This document shows positions 12,480 through 26,884 of a stretch of 64,000 nucleotides of DNA, piece by piece. Source of the stretch: Escarpia spicata. Lineage: Eukaryota > Annelida > Polychaeta > Sabellida > Siboglinidae. The stretch's first letter is position 1; each line of letters opens with the position of its first letter. The position numbers and the translations under genes are program-made. The stretch spans positions 13,887,469-13,951,468 of the forward strand of contig OZ023213.1 of the NCBI GenBank assembly GCA_963995525.1, written 5' to 3'. The notes under the pieces are model-generated. The model was not told the origin of the DNA and searched no databases. It was given only the letters and a program-made list of their open reading frames with translations.

Positions 12480-14835
12480 GGGCAAGGAGAAAAGAGAGAG
12501 TGTTTATGAGCGATTCAATTCTGAGAAAAACAGACAAGGACCAACAGTTTTTAGTTTTAGTACAAGATAGTTTCCTTTCTCAACATGTGCTAGAACCAAC
12601 CAGGGGAGAGAATGTGTTAGACTTAGTTTTGTCCTCACCGAATGAAATAGTTGACAATGTTAAATTGTGTGAGCCTCTGGGAAGTAGTGATCACAACCAG
12701 ATACATTTTACCATCAAAGTAAAATCAGAAATAAATAATAAAAAGCAGTTCAGGAGAAATTTCCACAAAGGAAGATATCAGGAAATGAGGAAATATTTAG
12801 CAAAGATAGACTGGAATAACACACTGAATAATAAGACACCAACAGAAAGCTGGAATATCTTAAAGAATGAAATAGAGTGCATCGTAGATAAATTTGTTCC
12901 CTTAAAAAAACAAGGGAAACGGACCAGAAAGAAATACTTATCGAAAGAAGCCATTAGAAAAATTAAGTATAAACAAATGATGTGGAAGTCATATAGACGT
13001 ACTGGAAATGACGAAGACTACGACATTTATAAAGAAGCACTAAACCAAGCTACAGCTGAAATTAGAAATCCAAAGAGAAGCTATGAACATTAAATAGCTT
13101 GTAATATAAAACATGACAGCAAGAGTTGTTATGCGTATGTTCGAAGCAAACAGAAAGTTCTGGATAAGGTCGGTCCTCTAGACGATAGTGCTGGAAATAT
13201 AATATCAGAAGGATTCTTAATGGCAGAAGACCTGAATGAGTATTTTAGTTCAGTGTTTACCAGAGAAGACACTAGTTGACTGCCAGTACCAGAGGTAAAG
13301 TTCAAGGGGGCAGAATCAGACTATTTAAGACAGTTAATTGTAACCCCAGAAATGGTAGCTAAGAAAATTAGGGCTATGAACGATAATAAATCACCTGGAG
13401 TGGATAGTATTCCACCCAAACTACTATTGGAAATTGTAGAACAAATTAGCATACCGCTTGCAACAGTTTTCAACTTGTCATTAGAAGAGGGGGTGGTTCC
13501 TTTAGAATGGAAAGAAGCAAACATTATACCGTTATTTAAAAAAGGTTCGAGAAACAAGTCAAATAATTATAGATCAGTTAGTTTAACATCGGTGATTTGT
13601 AAATTATTAGAAAGACTAATTAAAGATCACATGGTGGATTTTCTTGTTAAACATAACTTGATAAACCCATCTCAACATGGGTTTCTAAAAGCGAGGTCAT
13701 GCTTAACAAATATGTTATGTTTTTTGGAAGCCATCACTAAGTGGGCAGATGAGGAATCACCAGTAGATATCATCTACTTAGATTTTCAAAAAGCTTTCGA
13801 TAAAGTGCCACATCAAAGATTACTGCTTAAACTAAAGGCCCGTGGCATAGGAAATGGTATAATTAACTGGATAGAAAAATGGCTGATTGACAGAAGACAA
13901 CGGGTAGTTGTTGATGGGGAGGCTTCAAACTGGAAATCAGTTTTGAGTGGGGTTCCACAGGGATCAGTACTGGGACCTATATTATTCTTAATATATATAA
14001 ACGATTTGGACGATGATATAGCTAGCAAGGTGTTGAAATTTGCAGATGATACAAAAGTGTTTAGAAGGATTAAAAGTGATGGAGATAGACAGCATTTACA
14101 AGATGATCTTGACAGGTTGATCAAATGGTCTGAAAAGTGGCAAATGTTGTTCAATTTTGGGAAATGTAAATGCTTTCACACAGGACATGGGAACGAATAT
14201 GTAGAATATACAATGGGGGGAACTGTACTAAGTACTACTCTAAAAGAAAAAGACTTAGAGCTGACAATTAGTGCTGACATGAAGGTTTCAGAGCATTGTG
14301 GAATTGCAGCTTCAAAAGGAAATCAAATCCTTGGATTGATTAAGCGAAATATAGCATATAAAGAAAAGTAACTAATAATACCGTTGTATAAAACAATAGT
14401 TAGGCCTCATTTAGAATATTGTATACAAGCGTGAAGGCCATACCGCAAGAAAGACATAGATATGCTAGAAAGATTACAGAGGAGAGCGACTAAAATGATA
14501 CAAAAACTGAGGGATCTTAGTTATGAAAAACGCCTAAAAAATGTGGTTTAACAACACTAGAGACCAGGAGATTGAGAGGAGATCAGATAGAAATTTTTAA
14601 AATATTGAATGGTTATGAAAATATTGATAGAAATATGTTTTTTTCAGTTAAGAAAGATAGAAAGGCTAGAGGACATGAAGTTACATTAGTGAAGGAGCAG
14701 TGTAGATTAGACGTAAGAAAGTTCTCAATTTCACAAAGGACTGTAAATGAATGGAACAGATTATCTGATGATTGTGTGGGTGCTAGTAGTGTGAATATGT
14801 TTAAAAATAAAATCGACACATACCTCAGAAGGTAG
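12480..14835 (+). pseudogene. LINE ORF2 remnant: endonuclease tail plus reverse transcriptase
   Basis: 12480-13093 reads 'VFMSDSILRKTDK' and then an endonuclease C terminus with 'LDLVLSSPN' and 'LGSSDHNQIHF' (the SDH motif of AP endonucleases). 13352-14371 is an open 339-codon reverse transcriptase fragment with 'YLDFQKAFDKVPH' (motif A), 'GVPQGSVLGPILFLIYIND' (motif B) and 'KFADDTKVF' (catalytic DD, near 14036-14062). 14572-14835 is the C-terminal piece. A TAA at 13091, frame changes and a TAA at 14369 interrupt what was one protein of roughly 900 residues. About the first two thirds of the endonuclease are missing. Confidence 0.85.
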
Positions 14836-14945
14836 ATAAAAGGGTTGGACTCTCGATAAGCCAAAGGGCTTCCTTGTCACCTGCCATCTAGAGTTAATTC
14901 TCTGGATGGCAAACTTGTTAAATCTTGTTAAATTTCGGTCAGTTT

Positions 14946-16790
<1,845 letters not shown>

Positions 16791-16944
16791 CGCGCGTATG
16801 TGCGTGCGTGCGTGCGTGTGTCCAAGCCTGCGTGCAAATGTGTTTCGTCAGTTACATACGATACGTTATTTGTAAAACTCGCTGCGAATATAAGTCACGT
16901 GCTTCTTATTCCTTAGAGCTTAATAAATCACAAGACAGTTGTAT

Positions 16945-17135
16945 CATACTTTTCACAGCAGGAACTTTAATGACTCAATTGTACAAACGGCAATGCATAT
17001 ACATTTTTAGAGGAAGAAACACACGGAAGGCGTTCTGGTTTCTGTCGTCGATGGCGGACAACGCAGCATGAAGCGAAGGAACGATGTCAATGCGGACAGG
17101 CGAGATGGTCTTAACGTTTGGTCTTGTGGTCGAAT
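16945..17135 (-). terminator. Non-coding last exon and poly(A) signal of the 17-20 kb gene
   Basis: The exon begins after a CAG acceptor at 17136-17138 with 'ATTCGAC' and ends at an ATTAAA signal (16966-16971) followed by 'GTTCCTGCTGTG'. That last string recurs at the end of the 46-51 kb gene. The acceptor is paired with a donor at 17451-17456 that lies after the stop codon, so this is an intron within the 3' UTR. Confidence 0.75.
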
Positions 17136-17456
17136 CTGAAAAAAGTATTTCCACGTCACAATTCATATTTATCATGTAATTATAGCGGCTTATTTTATAT
17201 ACATATTTATTGTTATTCATATAACATTCATAACATACACACGTACATACATACATATTAATACTACTAATAAATACATATACATAATACATTAAAATAA
17301 ATCGTAATACTTTGTTGTATGAATGACACTCCTGCATTTATTTATGCAAACGTCGGCGAGTGAATTCATACGTTCGCATGCATATTGCTAATTTTTAACG
17401 TTCAGCTTACATACACAGTTGTGAAGGTAACTGAAATATAGATTACTGAAATTTAC

Positions 17457-17459
17457 CTG

Positions 17460-17490
<31 letters not shown>

Positions 17491-17509
17491 ACGAAGCCGC
17501 GAGACTGTT
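17457..17509 (-). other. 3' UTR part of the module-3 exon with CT tract
   Basis: After the stop codon the exon continues for 53 nt through a (GA)n stretch on the gene strand to a CAG|GTAAAT donor (17451-17456). The equivalent site in the decayed copy holds the 400-base (CT)n tract. Confidence 0.7.
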
Positions 17510-19378
17510 CTATTGTCCGCATCGGCCGCAGACCGTCCTCTTGCGGACACACACGTGTCTTCTACAGCTGAAGTAGGGGCGGGTGCGGGGACAACGGCGG
17601 TAGATAACCGCGAATCCGCCCTCGCATCTCACGTAACCACCGCACCCGTTTCCGCACATGGACGGCTGGGAGCCATCGCCCTTCTCGCAGAACACCTCGT
17701 AGCAGGCTACATAAACAATGTTGTTGTACGTGACGCAACGATATTAAAATCAGTGGCGAATATTTACTTTCGTGTAAGGAGACGTCTTGATAATAATAAT
17801 AATAATAATGACGATACAAAACAATAATAATAATAAGTTTATGCTGATTTACTATTGTGTATTTATTGCCAAACTGAATAATATATCTCAATTAAATCAT
17901 ACATGACTCACCGCATTTTTTGGTCCAGGCGTTGAAGACCTGGTTGGGGTGGCACGTTTTGTAGGAGAGGAATCCGTTCAGGCAAGAGTAATAGAAGGGA
18001 CGCGGGTTGTCCAAAGACGGGTAGTCTCCCTCCGGCTTTCCAATGCAAGTGTCTTTGCAAGTTCCTGTAACGACGGAGATGTTTAAAGTCTAACATAATG
18101 TTGCCATCATGTGCTTGATGGAGAAAAAAACCTGCTACTTTAGAACAATTGGAAAGGTTTACGACATCCCGTGTTGTGCCTTTAGGTAAGCAAATTGTTA
18201 AATCCTTAACATAAACACAGTGAGGGTTCGGTGCTGTGCAGAAAAAAACGAAATGAAAGCTACTTGTGTCCATACCAGAAAATATTCATTCTGACTGACG
18301 ACAAAATTAATTGAACATATTATGTGTTAATTGCGGGTGGGCTAGACATGTGATTATAAAATAAAAGTCAATATATATCTGAAATGCAAACACACACACA
18401 CGTACACATGATTTGGACTCCCGGTAAACGAAAGGCTTCCTTTCCCAATTATAATATGGAGTAAATCATCTGGGCGGCAGTATCGCTAAATCATTAAAAA
18501 ACTACTTAACACTTAATCGATTGTAATCTTTTTCCAGCTTCATATGTACCGTAGTTCTTTTTCGGACTGAGCAATCATGATTTTTTCTTTGATGCTATAA
18601 CTCCAAATAAATAGGCAGACACAAACTCACCACATACGCCCTTGATGAGGCATTGGGTATTGTCGGTGCAGTACTTGTAAATAATTACTTTCCTGCGACA
18701 CTCGTAGTATCGGTTGCAAGGTCCGCAGTACGAACGATATGGGCCGGATCCTTTTCCAACGCAAGTATCATCGCATCCTGTGAGATGTCAAACAAAACAT
18801 GCGATTATTTCAATGCTCTGAAGGTAGGAGTTTTATATGTTGCATTTCATTTTTTTCTCATAAATTAATGAAACATAATATCTGCTTAATGTGTGGTTGC
18901 TCATCATGAATATTCCTTCTGAAGAATACAGTAAGGTAATATAATAAGATAAATGAACAATCCTTTTCCCTTGCCATCTTGAGGCGTAAACAAGTGTTCA
19001 TTTTTATTTAAATGGAGGCACTATTTACATAGTTTTTCATTTATTTATTTAACAGTATGTTCTTAACATCATTAAACTTTTGCTTTGTGGAAGATACGAC
19101 CACGAAGGTTGTTCGAATATAAATCAAGACAGCCAGTTTCAAAACAAGTTGTTTTGACAATGCTGCAAAGCGAGCAGAGTTAACCGCAATACCCTTTGCT
19201 GTTCAACGATTTTCTATCTTCCCACGTTCTACACAGCAGACTTCGTTTTTACAAGTTAAGACCCAGTGTAATGCCGGGTAGTATAAGATAATGCTTCCCT
19301 TTAAGCGCGACACCACGCCTCACCTTGCACAGCGACAGCGACTGCCGCAACTATCAGGGCTACGAGAATCTTCGACAT
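17510..19378 (-). CDS. Secreted three-module CBM14-like cysteine-rich protein (17-20 kb gene)
   Basis: Coding exons on the minus strand are 19324-19378 (signal peptide), 18631-18777 (module 1), 17912-18064 (module 2) and 17510-17706 (module 3, TAG at 17510). All introns are phase 1 with GT/AG ends and the spliced length is 552 nt, 183 residues. It starts 'MSKILVALIVAAVAVAVQG', a typical secretion signal. Module 1 has 'GPCNRYYEC', module 2 has 'YPSLDNPRPFYYSC' and 'HPNQVFNAW', module 3 has 'GGYVRCEGGFAVIYRRCP'. The pattern of spaced Cys with YY.C, a Cys-x9-Cys step and FNAW fits CBM14/peritrophin-A chitin-binding modules, though one usual Cys is missing in module 2. An extracellular chitin-binding role is inferred. 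The closest complete paralogue in the window is the 38-44 kb gene, with identical exon lengths. A CR1-like 3' fragment lies in the intron between modules 1 and 2. Confidence 0.88.
18405..18510 (+). mobile_element. 3'-end fragment of the CR1-like LINE family
   Basis: 'TTTGGACTCCCGGTAAACGA' followed by 'AAAGGCTTCCTT' and 'ATCTGGGCGGCA' matches the 3' UTR at 14846-14910. About 100 bases survive, in an intron of the 17-20 kb gene and antisense to it. Confidence 0.65.
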
Positions 19379-19766
19379 GATTGCAGAAAGGAGGCGCTCT
19401 GAAATAAAAGGAAATAAAATTACACAATCGCACATACTATAGTGGGTGACGTCGTGTATGTACATCGAACATGTCAAGGCTGTTATTTTCTATGAATACC
19501 GTAACGACACCTTAACGTCATTTACTCACTCTTCACTCAACCATTCCTCATTTGCTGTGACATTTGCCTCCTAAACTGCTCACACTACCTCCTACCTGGT
19601 TTATTAAATGTTCACAACATAGCTTTGTAATTTTCTCTGTACAAGTCATGTCGCAAAAAGTTACTTCACAGTTCACCATGCTAAGCAATTGTACACATTA
19701 AAGCGTAGTATGCTACAATGTTCTATCTTAAATACATGGTTTCATGTCAAGATCTAGCGTACTTAC

Positions 19767-19835
19767 CCTGCTAGAGACGACGAATGACCTTCACTTGAGC
19801 AGCTGGTGATGTCTGCTGCATCCAGTTGCCTTATA
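19767..19835 (-). promoter_or_regulatory. TATA box and non-coding exon 1 of the 17-20 kb gene
   Basis: TATAAG at 19830-19835 is followed by exon 1 with CAGCTG (19800-19805) and AGGTCA (19785-19790), ending at a GTAAGT donor (19761-19766). The acceptor before the signal-peptide exon is at 19399-19401. The arrangement is shared with three other loci in the window. Confidence 0.8.
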
Positions 19836-20289
19836 TTCTTTTTCGTGAAATAAATCATGTTTAGACGAATCCATGCAAAAATCTGAAATGCCTAGGGGTG
19901 TTGGCAATAAATGTGTTTATTTGTTACCCCTGGGGCTGTATAGGATCGTTTTTCCCTGACTGTCGTCGCGTGATAGAGCATTGACGTCAGCAACATGTAC
20001 ATCGTGCAAACAACACGCAATTTGACACACGCAATCGAACACGCGAAAACAAGCGTGCACATTTGTTATACATTCCCAAACTTCGTTATGAAGATATATC
20101 TCTTTTTGTGTAGAAAGCTTTGGACTAGGAAAAATATGTTAATTTTAGGCGAATAGTATAACAACAAAGGTGTGCATGTTCCCTTTGTTACTTCAATTAA
20201 TTGCTCATCAGTGTTTAAATTATATTATGTATTGTATGTAATTAACGCATAATTATGTCGATGTACTGGTTATTGCGAAACTCGCACCG

Positions 20290-21250
20290 GCAACAAACTA
20301 TCGAGGTATCAGCTTGACACCAATAGCCGCTAAAATGTGTAATCATCTCTTATTAAACATATGTAAACCTGAACCTCTTCTGAGTTGGAATCAAAATGGC
20401 TGTCGTAATGGTCGATCTATAACTGGCTGCATATTATCTCTGCGCAGAATTGTCGAAGAAGCAAATGTCAACAACTTGCGTGTAGTACTGACATTTATAG
20501 ATTTCAAAATGGCATTCGATTCTGTTCAACGTGGCCAAATGTTCCAAATCTTACGTGCCTACGGATTGCCAGAGAGGAGTGTGAGTGCTATTGAAGTCCT
20601 ATACAAATACACGACAGCATCCGCTATTTCACATGACGGGGAAACCGAGTTCTTGGCCATTAATGCCGGTGTTTTCTCGATGACATATTACATCCATAAT
20701 TATTTATTATAATATTGGACCCTGTCATGCGACAATCAACGAAATAATCTGTTCGTGGCTTTACCAGCAGAAAACGGAAAAGTAGGCGGTTTCCAAAGGA
20801 AGATATTACAGATCTTGCATTTGATGATTATATAGTCGTGGTAACTGATAACGACAAGTCTGCACAGTGATTACAGGAAAATGTCCAGAAAAATTGACTC
20901 GATGTTACACAATAATGTTAACAAAGTACCTAATTGTCCACTGGAGCAATAGGCTTACAAATGAAGAACTATATGGATATGTAGACAAACTCACATAATA
21001 TTCGCTGGAGGCGCCTACAATTAGCTGGCCATTGCTATCGTAATGCCAAAGAAAGTGTCAACATTCATCCGGTGATCACCCACACGTGGAAAGAAAAACA
21101 GAGACAAACAGAAGAAGACAAGGCAAACTGATCTGCGAAAACTTTGATATTGAAGAAACAGACCTTCCATCCCTGATGAACGTTCGACCTATATGGAAAA
21201 GGCTCATCTATGCTCCGGCCCCGGCAGACCGATGATTATGACGATGATGA
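20290..21250 (+). mobile_element. LINE reverse transcriptase remnant
   Basis: The frame at 20314-20712 has 'YRGISLTPIAAKMCNHLLL', 'NQNGCRNGRSITGCILSLRR', 'LTFIDFKMAFDSVQRG' (motif A) and 'DGETEFLAINAGVF'. Downstream, broken frames resemble the region of motif C ('DLAFDDYIVVVTD', with the expected ADD altered) and the tail ('RRLQLAGHCYRNAKES'). Both ends are truncated. RTE-like clades are the likeliest home. Confidence 0.75.
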
Positions 21251-21537
21251 CTTTCCTACTGATAAAACGATACTTTTCTGCAAAAGTGTAGGGGCCTACT
21301 TTGAAGGCTTCGATGTGGAGTTAATAAAACACGGCACCGGCGCTACAGCGCGCACACGACGCATTTTTGCGGTATTAAACTGGCCATTACCAAATGGTTG
21401 TGATACAACCAATGTGCTCCAAATGTCGCGTGAATTTAAAATGCCATCTTGTATGTAGATATGGATATGTGTCTATGATTCAAATCAATGCAAAATTTTG
21501 CTAAAATTGTTCGTCTCGTATGTACATGGTACGGGAG

Positions 21538-21725
<188 letters not shown>

Positions 21726-22600
21726 GGTTAATTAAGTTGAAATTAAATGAACGAAAAAATCGAATTGATGAGTCACCGTTAAGGTTGGTATTCAGGCAAT
21801 GTAAGAAAGTGACTGCGTGTTTAGACGTTACATAATTCAACAAAAAAGCGAAGATGTACTTCAGTACAGCGTGTCTGTCATTTATTTGCGACACCGATTG
21901 TGAGTGAGCAATTCTTTCTTGTCATGCGATGTTTAGATTTACTGGATAATTTGGTGTGGCGTGGAAAAAAGTGATTTGCCCCAATGACTCAAGGGGACAT
22001 CATCATAGGTCCTATTGCTGATACATTATAGAAATAATATTTTATCATAACTGACTCTCTTCCAATATTTCTCTACGCCTGTCGTGACACATTGGCTAGA
22101 GGTGGTCGCATGTGTTTGCAGAAATCAAAAAGTAGATATTACGAATGGGTATGCGACTATTGTCACAAGGTATCGCGGGGAAAATAATTCGCTACTCTGG
22201 CGCCACCATGTGGAACATGTATCAGTGCATACTGTGCTATCATGGTTATCCACACTGCTCAGAGTAATAAGTAATGCATTGTCAACCACGTCACGTCTGT
22301 TAAATCTGGTGGCCATTGGTTTGGTTATGGAAGCCAGTTTGGATCGCTAACAAGTTCCTAATCTTTTATAGGAAGGTGTGAGCGTCAGTTTGAAATAGTA
22401 CGACACATTATACTCTTTTTCTGGACTGTGTAATTTTATGACACGATCTCTTGAATGCACGTACATGCCTGAAGTTCTAGCCTTAAAATGTGTGTTTAAA
22501 TTATGGTGTATGTTAGATATCATATTTGTTTAGTATGAGTCGGTTTTTAACATGTTGGCGCTATGGCCGTGTTTTAATACATACTTGTTTTATCATATAT
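21726..22600. other. Non-coding stretch, nothing recognised
   Basis: Frames of 60-90 codons occur on both strands around 22084-22350, but none has a motif, signal peptide or repeat partner. Confidence 0.45.
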
Positions 22601-24345
22601 CAACTAAGCCATGTAGAAGCTATCGTTGAAACAACATTTGCCATTCGATAGGCAACAGCCACGGTAGACAGCATCAATGCTGTATAGCCGGCGTGCATAC
22701 ACTAAAGCAAAAAGCGACGATATATTCGGGAAAGACCGAGCTAAGGGCGTGTGTGCTTCAAAGTTAACAACAAAACACAGAAGATATACTTCGACTCGGC
22801 ATGGTTGACACTTCGTGGAGTCACACACGCGCCGCACCGGATGTAGGTGATCAATTAGGTCTTGTCGCGCGAAGCAAGTCATGCCATTTGCTCGAACTAG
22901 CAGCGGTGCGGAAAATCGTCGCGAGCCAGGGGCGTTGCTAACTGCCTCAGTATAGCTGGTCCTGGCCTGGCGACTTGTCGAAGCGTGAGTCTCCCGTTGC
23001 GCTTGTTAGCTTTTATAGCTTTTATGTTTATACGTCTTGGGACGGATGTGGACATTCTAGCTTGATGTATCTGTAGATGCGTCTCGCCGCTGACCTGACA
23101 AGTATTGACAAAACCATTAGCATTTTAGACATATTGTAAACACCCTTGAGTAACATTTTACCCTGTAAACGATTGTTTAATCAAAGTGGATTGTTATTGG
23201 TTCCTTGAAGTTGAACAGGCCAAACTGATTCGGACGACGTATAAATGAAATAGTTTTTGGTGTTGTAAAAGCCATAAAAGGACATGGTTGTGGTAATTAG
23301 ATTGGGGCATTTTCTAATATGTGAATACCAGGCATGGATTAATTTCAATTGTTAATTGTTTATTTGTTAATTGTATAAACTGAATTCATTTAATAGAATT
23401 AAATAACTTTTTAGAAAATCACAATTAATTAAATTTAATTAATTAACTTTAATTGGAGAGGTTAATAAAGTGTAATTGAACAAATCACAACTAACGTTCG
23501 ATTAACTTTTTTACTTTATATTACATAAAAATGCTATACAGTCGTGATTGCCACTGGCTTGCTGCCAGGAGAAAGAATATGCTTTGATGTGTGAACACAA
23601 CAGTGTGATTGACAGCCACTCAGCAGTCAATGTCAGTCAGTGAATAAGCTGAACTGTGGCAGCGCTTGGCCTAGTGAATTATGTAAGTGTATTGGCTCCG
23701 TTTACGGTTGTGGCTTGCTATCACCTATCCAAGGGGAAGCAATACAGTTGTATCTGAATTAAGGAGTTTCTGTAGACACAAACACAGAAACCATTGTATA
23801 ATCAAATGAAATCATTTAACTATGTATTTTGTTCAATGTACGTGATTTATGGATATAGGAAAAGGAAATATAATCTAGCAAAAGGCTGCTTTTGCAAGTA
23901 AAGGTAATTGCGGAAACGTATTATTTAACGATACTGTATCAAATATATGTCAAACAAAAGAAACTGTTGTTATGGTTGAAAACCATTCATTTATAGAGCA
24001 TTTACAAATAAGCTGCTATAGTAGGAAATGCTATGGATAATCTCAGTTACACGCTTGAGAAAATGGTACGGATTACATGCGATGAATCATAGCATAGTTT
24101 AAAAACAATTTAAAAACACAACTTTCCATATGATATGTTTAATATAATGGCGTCGCCTGACTGTTTGCTTTACTTTATTGATATTCGCATACAGTTAAGA
24201 CGTATTTTCACTTTCCATGAATATAGTTTAATATGCCAACATATCGGCCGACCAAATGTCCACATTCCTATCAAATGTTTGTCATCGTTACTCCACCTAG
24301 CGGATACAATAGACACAAAGCTCGACACCTAGTGTCGAGCTTTGC
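22600..24345 (-). repeat. Duplicated block, copy 1, with Cys-rich reading frame
   Basis: Blocks of this stretch recur in the same order and orientation at 58985-60140. The minus-strand frame 22604-22882 contains 'RVCDSTKCQPCRVEVY' and later 'YARRLYSIDAVYRGCC', matching the frame in the other copy ('RCDACCDAKNCHACRVEVY', 'YACRLVSYDAAYVVCC'). Upstream of it the reading frame is broken in this copy. The similarity continues past 23100 and to the hairpin at 24316-24344. It may be a decayed pair of secreted-protein exons or a non-autonomous transposon that looks coding. No known family is recognised. Confidence 0.6.
24316..24344. repeat. Perfect 13-bp inverted repeat, 3-nt loop
   Basis: 'CAAAGCTCGACAC', a CTA loop, then the exact reverse complement. 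It lies at the end of the duplicated block; the partner near 60115-60145 has a related but imperfect foldback. Function unknown. Confidence 0.9.
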
Positions 24346-24699
24346 AGAGTAATTATTTCAACATGTATGTAATTTGGACACATATTGCATTATGGTTCGT
24401 GTTTGCTGTTCAATGTTTATTTGCTGTTTTGAAACTGGCTTTATCGAAACGATTTGTATCTATGTGGATCAATGTATCTGAATCTGAACGCATAGTAAAC
24501 TCAACTTCTAAAATCACAATCACAATACATTATTGTCCATTGGGAGGAAATTTATTTAGCTGCATATTAAAAGAAATAAAACAAATGTACATGAAATATA
24601 AAAATGTAAAAAACAGTAATAAAAGTGATATGGGATATATGTTAAAATAAGTTAAAACTGTTAAATATGCTAAATATGTTACACAAGTTAAATCATCTC

Positions 24700-25560
24700 A
24701 CAAACCACAAATCATCTCAGGCTCGCACAGTGTCAGACTGGTAGGGAAGATTGGCAGGAGGACAGTTACTCATTCATCAGCCTAATTGACGAGAGAACAA
24801 ATGAGTTTCGAATGCGATTCAGTTTACAGTGAGGGAGTTGAAAGCGGCGGCCAGAAGGAAGCAGTTTATAGCATGGAAAGAGGAGATGTTCGGGATCTGA
24901 GGAGACCTTCCTTGCCTTTGTCTCTGCCTGTAGTCTGTACAGATCCTCTAAATTGGTCTGCTTTTATCCCACCACCTTGCCAGTAACCATGACGGTTCGT
25001 GCCATAGTAATGTGATGCACAACACTGTGGCCACCGTACCACAAAAAGGAACCCACATGTAATAGAGCTATAGAAGGTTTGATGAGCTTGCATAAGAAAT
25101 ACAGTTTTTGCTGACACTTTCTATCAATCACAGTATTTTCACGAAATGTGAGGTTGGGATCAACGATGGTGCCGAAGTACTTGTATTCCTCTACTCTCCT
25201 CACACACTCTCCGTTGATGAATAGTCCCTTAGATTCCTCATAAAATCTATTATGAGTTCTGCAGTTTTATGAACGTCAGGTCTAGGAAATTATTGCCACA
25301 CCAAACTGTGAAATCAGCTACAGCACACGCACACACTTGATCAGAGTCTGATTGGTCGACGACAGCTGTGTCAGTCATCGCTGTATTTTATGAAATCGGC
25401 GGTCCCCTGGCTTCTACGACAGTCGGTGTAGAATATTAACAGAACAGGGGAGATCACCGAGCCATGGGGGGCACCGGTGAAAGTGAAGAGTGACCTCGAA
25501 ACAGCATCATTATTGCGCTCTAATTGCTTACGCTCAGTAAGACACTGATTTACCACAATG
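24700..25560 (-). mobile_element. LINE reverse transcriptase C-terminal remnant
   Basis: The minus strand contains 'FTGAPHGSVISPVLLIFYT' (motif B-like, 25371-25556), 'IKYSDD' (motif C-like) and, after a gap, 'RRVEEYKYFGTIVDPNLTF' with 'CQQKLYFLCKL' (24964-25203). These are consecutive parts of a non-LTR reverse transcriptase. Frames are broken and both ends are missing. Confidence 0.75.
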
Positions 25561-26884
25561 TGGTGTGTGGGTTCACATGCTTATACACATGTTTTGACAA
25601 GTTTAACATACAATTCAAGAAAGCCATGGGTACAATAAACTTTGAATATGCAACAAAGTTCGACAGACACTTGTTGCAATCTAATTGTTTTGAAATATTT
25701 GCAAACTATTTACTACATATTATCGTGCCACTGTACCGTTTCACCAAATCGATGCATTATCTAAATGTACTGTATATCTTGAATGACGTTGGTTACACGA
25801 ATAACGTTGTATTCTTTATTGAATTCGCTGTGATAGTGTTGTTGTTGTGTGTGTATGTAAATACGAACGTGTTCACCCGTCGTGTTGTTTTCATGGGACA
25901 CAATTTCTTAACGTTGTTTATTCCAAACCAAAGAACAGACACACAATAAATATCGTACGGTTCTGAACAGTTATGAACGCACTGATAGAACGTATGCTGT
26001 ATCGCTTAAGAAATAAGTGAGACAGTGAATCAGAAGTATTCTTTTGCAGTGTTTCTCGTAGCTTCGTGACAGCACGGTTCAGTTGTATGGCGAAAATAAC
26101 AGATGAACTTATTCTCTGTGAAAGATGTTTCCTCATATCCTGCCAACTTCCACCATTTTAGCTGAAAGGGATTAAACAAATGATTCATTGTGCACCAGTA
26201 CCAGAGTGACTCATTACCTGGGTCACAGTGAATGAAATCGTGGTATTGTGAATCAAACATTAGATTAATAATGAATATCGTATATATTTGTTTGAAATAA
26301 GATAATTCGCTAACTGTCACAAAAATATGCATGGATTCTAATTATTACAATAGTATGCTTACATTACAATTGTAGCCTGTGCCTATTGGCTGTAGGCAAA
26401 CACCATGACCGACTGGGTTTGTTGTTGGAACTGGGATGAGTTCCCCTAGTGTACAAGGCGTGCCGTCTCACACGCCGTAATACGCCTCGTTTGTCAACAT
26501 AATTCTGCTCTTCCAGGCACCGCCGTGCGTGTTCCGAGAACGGGTGTCGAGAACGCGGACGTTTTCGCCCAGGTGCAGCTGTTGTCATCATGGTGTGCAG
26601 TGTCTGTTGGTCATCTGCTTCGGCAAGATTTATAAATGTGAGGCATTGTTTGTTTTGATGTCTGCCAGGAGGCGTTATCCAAGCTACAACTGGCAGCATG
26701 ACATTAGGAGTCGATCGGATGCGCACAGACACCAGTCGTAAACTAGGATTCCATATCTGCGGACACGGAATGCGGATGCGGCATGCGGCAAAACAATGTA
26801 AACAATAGTTCCAAACGTACAAAGGCGGATGATGTATGTCGTGCGGATGTGGCTGCGGCAAATTGAATCGCACCGTGTCTCGAA
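25561..26884. other. Mostly unassigned stretch
   Basis: The only long frame is 26364-26873 on the minus strand (169 codons, with 'RRCLEEQNYVDKRGVLRRVR'). It has no family I recognise, no signal peptide and no paralogue here. GCGGATGC-like repeats near 26760-26850 suggest an unidentified transposon rather than a host gene. Confidence 0.35.

Larger units (their letters stand above)
11535..14945 (+). mobile_element. CR1-like LINE, longest local copy
   Basis: Carries an ORF1 remnant with a PHD-like zinc motif, a damaged ORF2 with an endonuclease tail and reverse transcriptase, and a 3' end with 'CTTGTTAAATCTTGTTAAA' near 14918-14936. Shorter copies of the same family, in the same orientation, are at 26885-28370 and 47465-49320. 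Several stops interrupt it and most of the endonuclease is deleted, so it is not autonomous. The 5' boundary is approximate. Confidence 0.88.

Noticed and set aside
12066..12485. 139-codon minus-strand Ser/Pro/Leu-rich frame
   Set aside because: It is the shadow of the purine-rich LINE ORF1 on the other strand.
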